A stretch of 64,000 nucleotides of DNA from Candidatus Aenigmatarchaeota archaeon (GTDB lineage: Archaea > Aenigmatarchaeota > Aenigmatarchaeia > CG10238-14 > SCSR01): positions 1-64,000 of the forward strand of contig JACPAE010000002.1 of NCBI GenBank assembly GCA_016181005.1, given 5' to 3'. The first letter of the stretch is position 1, and each line of letters begins with the position of its first letter. Below the pieces are notes generated by a model that had not been told where the DNA came from, did not search any database, and was given only the letters and a program-made list of their open reading frames with translations. Positions 57,568-64,000 of the stretch are shown piece after piece. A program made the translations under genes and the position numbers.

Positions 57568-58590
57568 CTATATTTTCCTCTTGTGCGCGGCGTATACCCT
57601 GACTACTTCCAAGAACAGCGACAGTATAAGAGGCCCTATGACTATGCCTGAAAGCCCGATGAACGACAAGCCACCAATAACACCTAGCACTATCGTCAGC
57701 GAATGTATGTTGGAATATTTTGAGTACATCCGGACGAACTGCGGTCTTACAACATTGTCAATATTGCTCACTATCAGAAGGCCGTATACCAGCAGCCCCA
57801 AGCCGGCAGGTATGTTGCCGTTGAAAAACAGGAAGATTGATCCAGGGATGTAGACTATAGAAGCCGGGATGAACTGCAGAATCGACACGACCGACGTCAC
57901 AAATCCCCAGAATATCGGGTTGGGCACGCCGAAAATCATAAAGCCTAACGCTGCGATTATGCCCTGGATTATTGCAGTCAGGAAGGAGCCGATGAACAAT
58001 GCGTGTATTGTCGTGTAGGACCTTGAAAGCAGCAGGTTCTTGTACTTCTTCTCGAGCGGGATGTACTTCTTTAATCCTCGCACCATATGCTCGCCATCGA
58101 CAAAAAGGTAGTACATGACGAAGAACATAAGGAGAATGCCGGCTGTGAAATTTGTGATTATCTTGGTGAACGTCAGGATGTTGCCCACTACATAGGACCG
58201 CGACATCGTTGCAACGTCGCCCACCCACGACTGGATGTTGGCGGTCAACTCCAGCTGCAGGCCGGTGTATGATGACACAACTTCTTCGAGCTTCTGGAGT
58301 GACGTCAGCTGCGCGTCGCCGAGACTGAAGAAAAGGCTCCTGGCCTGTTCGGCCAGCTTTACCGTTATGTAAGCCGAGGGGACTATGATTATGAAAATTA
58401 TTATGAAAATTACGAGCAATGCCGACAGGGACGAAGACCTGATTCTGCTCTTTAACCTGCTGTAAAAAGGGTAAGCCACCACGACGAAGACGACGGCAAA
58501 AAGGACGTAAGTCAGGAAAGGCTTTAGTATAAAGAAACTTACGATTCCCAGGATTATTATCAGTGCAAACAGGAACTTGTCGTCTTTCAT
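57568..58590 (-). CDS. AI-2E family transporter
   Basis: Eight hydrophobic segments; IPASIVYIPGSIFLFFNGN, NIDNVVRPQFV, VLGVIGGLSFIGLSGIVIGPLILSL. Confidence 0.92.
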   Translation of the reverse strand: MKDDKFLFALIIILGIVSFFILKPFLTYVLFAVVFVVVAYPFYSRLKSRIRSSSLSALLVIFIIIFIIIVPSAYITVKLAEQARSLFFSLGDAQLTSLQKLEEVVSSYTGLQLELTANIQSWVGDVATMSRSYVVGNILTFTKIITNFTAGILLMFFVMYYLFVDGEHMVRGLKKYIPLEKKYKNLLLSRSYTTIHALFIGSFLTAIIQGIIAALGFMIFGVPNPIFWGFVTSVVSILQFIPASIVYIPGSIFLFFNGNIPAGLGLLVYGLLIVSNIDNVVRPQFVRMYSKYSNIHSLTIVLGVIGGLSFIGLSGIVIGPLILSLFLEVVRVYAAHKRKI

Positions 58591-58654
58591 CTGCTGTTAT
58601 TTGGTTTTCAGGAATAAAATTAGTATGCCCCCGCCCCGTGCATTCGAGTCATAA

Positions 58655-59716
58655 CTAGGCTGAGCCTAAAGTTCGTCTGAGGCGTTCTGGGCAGGGGATG
58701 TAATTAATTGGTGTTATAGTTAATTCCACCTGCCTGGTCCTTGTGTTGAACCAGCAATAAATTCCAGATAATGTGCCCTTGATAGTCGATAACATTGACT
58801 TATGCCTGTCGTGAATCTCTAAATAATCTCTTGCTATACCTGTTTTGTTTTGGCTAAGCAACTTGATTTGTCGGGAAATGGCCTTCAAAGTGGCGTCAAA
58901 CGCTTTCTTGAAATTGAAATGCTTAAAAAAGAAGTAAGTTGTATTCCTGTGCATATAGTACAGGAAATTGTCCAATTGGAATTTTATAATGTCCCTCATA
59001 CCGCCTTTGTCGGCTGTATTGTGGTAGGTAACTGCAGATGGCTCAAATATCAATTTCCCGTCGTTAATTACCTTGAAGCATAGATCGGTTTCTTCCCTGT
59101 AACAATTGCCGGTAAAGTTGACATCGCCCCCCTTAACTCTAAGCAATACATCTCGCCTGAAAGACATGTTGCCTCCCATCAAAAAACGCACGTGCTGCTT
59201 TGGCAGGTATCTAATGTCTTCGAATTTTTTGACCCTATAATTGTGCAAAATCTGCCCGTTTTTTATATAAGACAGTCTTTTCACGGGTTTGTTTGGGGTT
59301 TTCACATTCCTCCCAATCTCTATGACAGGGCCACCAACACCCACTATTCTTACATTGGAATAATTTTTCACTAGATTCTCAATCCAGTCCTTATTCGCAA
59401 ACCCGTCGTCATCAAGAAACGCTATTATGTTGCCGCTTGCGATCTTTATTCCTGAATTTCGTGACATGACAACGCCGGACTGTTTTTTGTTTCGTACAAG
59501 AATTATTTTAGTTTTGAAATTAAACAGTTTTTTCAAACTTATCGAAAATTCCTTTTTGAAAAATTCGGATACATTGGCCTGAGTTGAATAGTCATCAACT
59601 ATTATAATTTCCTTGGGCGGGAGTGTCTGATGCAGCAGTGAATCAAGGCATTTCCCCAGATATTCGTTCCTATTCCTAGTGCATACAACGACTGACACGC
59701 TTGGAGTTTTAGTCAT
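58655..59716 (-). CDS. family 2 glycosyltransferase
   Basis: SVVVCTRNRNEYLGKCLDSLLHQTLPPKEIIIVDDYS...NIIAFLDDDGF. Confidence 0.95.
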   Translation of the reverse strand: MTKTPSVSVVVCTRNRNEYLGKCLDSLLHQTLPPKEIIIVDDYSTQANVSEFFKKEFSISLKKLFNFKTKIILVRNKKQSGVVMSRNSGIKIASGNIIAFLDDDGFANKDWIENLVKNYSNVRIVGVGGPVIEIGRNVKTPNKPVKRLSYIKNGQILHNYRVKKFEDIRYLPKQHVRFLMGGNMSFRRDVLLRVKGGDVNFTGNCYREETDLCFKVINDGKLIFEPSAVTYHNTADKGGMRDIIKFQLDNFLYYMHRNTTYFFFKHFNFKKAFDATLKAISRQIKLLSQNKTGIARDYLEIHDRHKSMLSTIKGTLSGIYCWFNTRTRQVELTITPINYIPCPERLRRTLGSA

Positions 59717-59859
59717 TTTATTAATTTTCGTGTAGTTTGTTTATAAAATTTGCGATTTTGGGTGAATCCTGATAATCAAGATATTCATTTCCTGCCAAAT
59801 ATGTTTGGGTATATCAGGATATTTAAATACCTATAAATGACTGATTCAGAATCTTTATT

Positions 59860-60720
59860 ATGCCTTCTAGGATTCTTATATTCACTTTTGTGCTTATCGG
59901 ATTTGTGGTAGCTCTTTCTCTGACAAATTTTTTCCTTTCGGTTATTCCGCCAAAGTTCAAGACTAAAGTTACACCAGCGACATACAATCTTGGCTATGAG
60001 AATGTCAGCTTTATGACGTCGGACGGGCTGGATTTGAAAGGATGGTTCATCCCTAACGAGAAAAGCGATGCTGTTATCATAGTCGGACACGGATATCCAT
60101 TTGACAAGGCGAACATCCTGCAAGCGACCTATTTTTTGGCAGACGAATACAACCTGCTGCTCTTTGATTTCAGATACTTCGGCGAGAGCGGAGGCAGGTA
60201 CTCAACAGGTGGAGCAAAGGAATCGAAAGATATACTGGCTGCTGTGGAATTTCTAGAGAATGAAAAGGGTTTTGCAAAGATTGGCGCTATCGGCTTTTCT
60301 ATGGGAGGTGCTGCGATCCTGATGTCAGAGTCCAAGGATTTGAAGGCTGCTGTAATAGATTCGACGTATGCAAATTCAGACATGTTGTTTGAGCAGTTGT
60401 ATAGCATGTTTCCGGGAGTTTTGAAGTTGCCGTTTGTTTGGCTGACGAAATTTTATGCTTTGCTTTTTTTGAGAATTAACGTGAACGAAGTTTCGCCGTT
60501 AAACAGCATCCAAGAAATAGACGCGCCTATACTATTGATTCATGGCGAGAAGGACTCGCAGATTCCTGCCAAGAATTCTCAATTGCTTTATGAAAATTCA
60601 AACAAAAGCAGGACAGAGCTTTGGATAGTTCCTGATGCCGGCCACGGGATGGCATTTGCATTGTACCCCGATGACTATGAAGGGAAAGTTGTGGAATTTT
60701 TTGACAAACATTTAAAATGA
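59860..60720 (+). CDS. alpha/beta hydrolase, membrane-anchored
   Basis: VGHGYPFDK...GAIGFSMGGAAIL...LLIHGEKDSQIPAKNS...DAGHG. Confidence 0.93.
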   Translation: MPSRILIFTFVLIGFVVALSLTNFFLSVIPPKFKTKVTPATYNLGYENVSFMTSDGLDLKGWFIPNEKSDAVIIVGHGYPFDKANILQATYFLADEYNLLLFDFRYFGESGGRYSTGGAKESKDILAAVEFLENEKGFAKIGAIGFSMGGAAILMSESKDLKAAVIDSTYANSDMLFEQLYSMFPGVLKLPFVWLTKFYALLFLRINVNEVSPLNSIQEIDAPILLIHGEKDSQIPAKNSQLLYENSNKSRTELWIVPDAGHGMAFALYPDDYEGKVVEFFDKHLK

Positions 60721-60749
60721 TATACTTGCTATATATCTAAGGTACTAAA

Positions 60750-61244
60750 ATGAAAAACGAGCTTTTGCTGCTTTTCGCGCTTTTATTTGCACATCTGGCA
60801 TGTATAGATAGAAATAGGGAAGTGTATAATAGCCAAACAAATAGTGAAACATCTCGAATTGCAGTCGTTATTCCAGATCCTGTAAGTGTAGTTACAAAAT
60901 ATGAAACAGGAGTAACTGGAGAAACTGTATCTGAATTAACAATTAACTTCTATCTGAATCTTAGCTGCAGAAGATTAGCAGATACGTACGGGTCGGAAAA
61001 TGCGGCATCAATAATGGCTTCTAACTTTAGAAGAATATTAAAAGAAGAACAACCAAATTATAAGAAGCTTATTGTTGACAAAAATTCCATGTATTTAAAA
61101 TTTTTAAGCAAAGAAACAGACCATGAGAAGCTAAAACGATTGGGAACGAGGGTGTATAGAGGGTTATGCGCCCCGCCTATATCCGATATTCCGAGAGTGT
61201 CAAACGCTTATACTCAAATAGCTCAGTATTCAATGGTGAGCTAG
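60750..61244 (+). CDS. hypothetical secreted/lipoprotein-like protein
   Basis: N-terminal hydrophobic stretch then AHLAC; 164 aa. Confidence 0.6.
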   Translation: MKNELLLLFALLFAHLACIDRNREVYNSQTNSETSRIAVVIPDPVSVVTKYETGVTGETVSELTINFYLNLSCRRLADTYGSENAASIMASNFRRILKEEQPNYKKLIVDKNSMYLKFLSKETDHEKLKRLGTRVYRGLCAPPISDIPRVSNAYTQIAQYSMVS

Positions 61245-61273
61245 AAAAATTTCCGTTTTGAATAAAATTGTAG

Positions 61274-63628
61274 GTGATAAAATTGAAATTCGAACCCAAG
61301 ATAAAAGAAACGCATTGGAACCCGAAATTAGAAAAGTTAATCAGAGAGAAATGGGAGAAAGAAAGGCTGTATACTTTCGACATTAACACAAAGAAAAAAG
61401 TTTTTGTGATAGACACGCCACCTCCTTATCCGAGATCAATTTAAATTGACGGTAATGGGAGACCGTGGCATGTCGGCGCCGCTGCACATTTCTCACAGAT
61501 AGATATGATAGCACGTACCGCAAGGATGACTGGGCACGAGACATTGTTCCCGATAGGTATAGATAGGAATGGTCTGCCTGTGGAGATTTACACCGAGAAA
61601 AAATTCAACATCTCCATCCACAACACACCAAGAGAAAAGTTTCTCGAGTATTGCAAAACTGCGCTGAACGACCTGGAGGCCGAGATGATAGGAATCATGA
61701 AATCCATGAGCATGTCGGGCGACTTTAAGAATTATTATAGGACTGACTCGAATGAGTACCGTGCGCTGACCCAGACCACTTTCATACAGTTGTGGAAAAA
61801 GGGGCTTGTTTTCGAGGACACTAGGCCAAACAACTACTGTCCGAAATGCGGGACTACTCTTGCAGATGCAGAAATAGTTTACAAGGATTTGCCGTCGATG
61901 CTTGTCTACATCAACTTCAAGTTCAGGGACGGCGGTGTGATTACGATTGCGACTACAAGGCCGGAACTTTTGGGCGCATGCCAGGCCATAATCGTCAATC
62001 CGGAAGACGAAAGATACAAGGATGTTGTAGGCAAGAGTGCGGTGATTCCGCTGTTCAACAGGGAAGTTAAAATCAATGCCCATCCGCAGGCAGACCAGGA
62101 GTTCGGAACAGGGGCAGTCATGATTTGCAGCTATGGCGACTATGAGGATGTCAGGCTGTTCAGGGAAATGAAGCTGGAGGAGATCATACTGCTGAACAAG
62201 GAAGGGAAGATGACGAGAAATGCGGGGCAGTATGCCGGACTTGATGTGGAAGAGGCGAGAAAGAGAATAATAGAAGACTTGGACAACATGGGGCTTATAG
62301 TCAAGAAGGAGGAGATAATGCACAGGACGCCGACATGCGAGAGGAGCAAGAATCCGGTTGAGATTGTTCCGATGAACGAATGGTACATAAAGCAGGTGGA
62401 CATGAAGAAGACTCTTAGGATTCTGGCAAAAAAGTTCAAGTTCCATCCTGATGCCCACAGGCAACTGCTATTGGACTGGATAGATTCTGTTAGCATCGAC
62501 TGGCCGGTTTCGCGGAGGCGCTATTACGGCACGGAAATTCCGATTTGGTACTGCAGGGACTGCAAAGCAATTATGGTGCCGCCGCCTGGGAAATATTACC
62601 AGCCGTGGAAGCAGAAGCCGCCTTTTAAGAAATGCGGCAAGTGCGGCGGGAATTCTTTTGTTGGAGACACAAGAACATTTGACACGTGGGTAGACTCCAG
62701 CATATCGCCGCTTTTCATATCAAAGTACGGCAAGGACAAGAAATTCTTTTCCAGGACTTATCCGAATGCTTTGAGGCCGCAGGGAAAGGAGATAGTAAGG
62801 ACATGGTTATATTACACACTCCTAAGATGCTACCAGCTGACGAAGAAGTTGCCCTTCGAGCATGTCTGGGTGATGGGATGGGGCGTTGATGAGCACGGGG
62901 AGAAGATGAGCAAGAGCAAAGGCAACATCATCGATCCAATTCCTTTGCTTGAGAAATACGGTGCTGATGTCTTCAGGTTTTGGAGCGCGTCAGAAGCGAG
63001 CCTGGGCAGTGATTTTCGGTGCTCTGAACAGAGAATTGCAAGTGCGGGGAAGTTCCTGACGAAGATCTGGAATTTGTCCAGATTCATTTCGATGTTCCCT
63101 GTCGTGAAGAAGGCGACACTGACAGACACCGACAAATGGATTTTATCCGAATTGGGCAATGTGATTGAAGAATGCAAGGAAGGTTACGAAGATTTTAACT
63201 TTTTCGTGCCTGCAAACAAGATAAGAGAATTCACATGGAACATTTTTGCGGACCATTACGTCGAAATGGTGAAGAAGAGGGCTTATGGCGAAGGGTTCAG
63301 CAAAGAAGAGCAGCAGTCGGCTTGGTTCACTCTGCACACATGCCTGGAAGCCGTTCTTGAATTGCTGGCTCCAATAATTCCGCACATGACCGACTTTGTT
63401 GCAAGGCAATTGTACCACAAATACAGTGTGCATGCAGAAGAATTCCCGGAGGCAGAATGGAAAAGCAAATTAACCAATTCCACACAGAAGATTGTCGAGT
63501 TTAATTCTAAGATTTGGAGCGGCAAGAAGAGCCAGGGGAAATCGTTGAAGGACAGCATTGAAATTGAGTTGCCGAAGGAATTGAAGCTGTTTGAGAAAGA
63601 TCTTAAAGCGATGCACAATATCGGCTAA
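61274..63628 (+). CDS. valS: valyl-tRNA synthetase, interrupted by a 21-nt BHB-like intron; join(61274..61434,61456..63628)
   Basis: Exon 1 (GTG start) MIKLKFEPKIKETHWNPKLEKLIREKWEKERLYTFDINTKKKVFVIDTPPPYP; spliced junction PSGRPWHVGAAAHFSQIDMIARTARMTG; 777 aa. Confidence 0.93.
61435..61455 (+). other. predicted BHB-type intron in valS pre-mRNA
   Basis: Bulge AGA (61433-61435), helix TCCG/CGGT (61429-61432/61450-61453, one T-T mismatch), bulge AAT (61454-61456), inner 14-nt perfect palindrome TCAATTTAAATTGA, outer CTCC/GGAG and CCAC/GTGG. Confidence 0.8.
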
Positions 63629-63951
63629 ATTAAGTGGCCTAGTATTTTCCATATCTCTACAAACCCGTACAAAGCTATGCCTATGAATGCAATGCTCCCT
63701 ATATATGACACCCACTCATTCTTCACAGCCTTTGTAGTGAGATTCGGGTTGACAAACAATGCCGCATTAAGCAGGGTGTGCGCAAGCACGACACCGATGC
63801 TGAAGCTGAATACGTTGATGATGTTGAACAGGGGAACGTAACCGGCAAAATCGTCCAGTCCTAATATGAAAGGTATGCCGAATGAGAAGGCCAGCAAAGC
63901 TTTCCATGTGCTCAGGCTTTCCCCCTTCAAATGTTTTCCAACATTGGGCAT
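63625..63951 (-). CDS. hypothetical membrane protein
   Basis: 108-aa ORF with about three TM segments. Confidence 0.6.
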   Translation of the reverse strand: MPNVGKHLKGESLSTWKALLAFSFGIPFILGLDDFAGYVPLFNIINVFSFSIGVVLAHTLLNAALFVNPNLTTKAVKNEWVSYIGSIAFIGIALYGFVEIWKILGHLI

Positions 63952-64000
63952 TATTCTTCCGAGAACAGGCTTTATGACTTTGAGGAGATAGCGGAGGGGA

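Noticed and set aside
1-64000. CRISPR arrays, rRNA operons, complete IS elements
   Set aside because: No regularly spaced direct repeats, no rRNA-like conserved sequence and no transposase ORF were seen.

Overview
The window is archaeal chromosome. Evidence: an A/V-type ATPase operon (H-I-K-E-C-F-A-B-D, with an intein in subunit A), ribosomal proteins L10e and L37e, a type IB topoisomerase, archaeal families such as DUF1512, and archaeal tRNAs. It looks like a small, gene-dense DPANN-like genome, but the lineage is inference. The most notable observation is two protein-coding genes with tiny bulge-helix-bulge (BHB)-type introns in highly conserved motifs. metK has 32 nt inserted inside GHPDKICDQ, and valS has 21 nt inserted inside PPPYPSGRPWHVG. 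Both insertions carry in-frame stops. Both fold into a 3-nt bulge / 4-bp helix / 3-nt bulge arrangement, and cutting each bulge after its second nucleotide restores exactly the expected protein. In parallel, 7 of 9 tRNA genes have insertions, several at non-canonical places: D-loop, D-stem, anticodon stem and variable region. tRNA-Glu(UUC) also lacks a recognisable 5' acceptor strand, so it is a split/trans-spliced or decayed candidate. Two tRNA introns share an 18/20-nt element whose two differences covary. Together this suggests that relaxed tRNA-endonuclease splicing has spread into mRNAs in this genome. Other items: a tandem-repeat DNA-binding-like protein next to a helicase-methyltransferase fusion, flanked by a degenerate copy of the upstream gene's end; an ECF-sigma-like gene split by a +1 frameshift; integrase/NYN relics; a ThyA-like multidomain fusion; and several microproteins. 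Everything was read by eye; no searches or folding programs were run.
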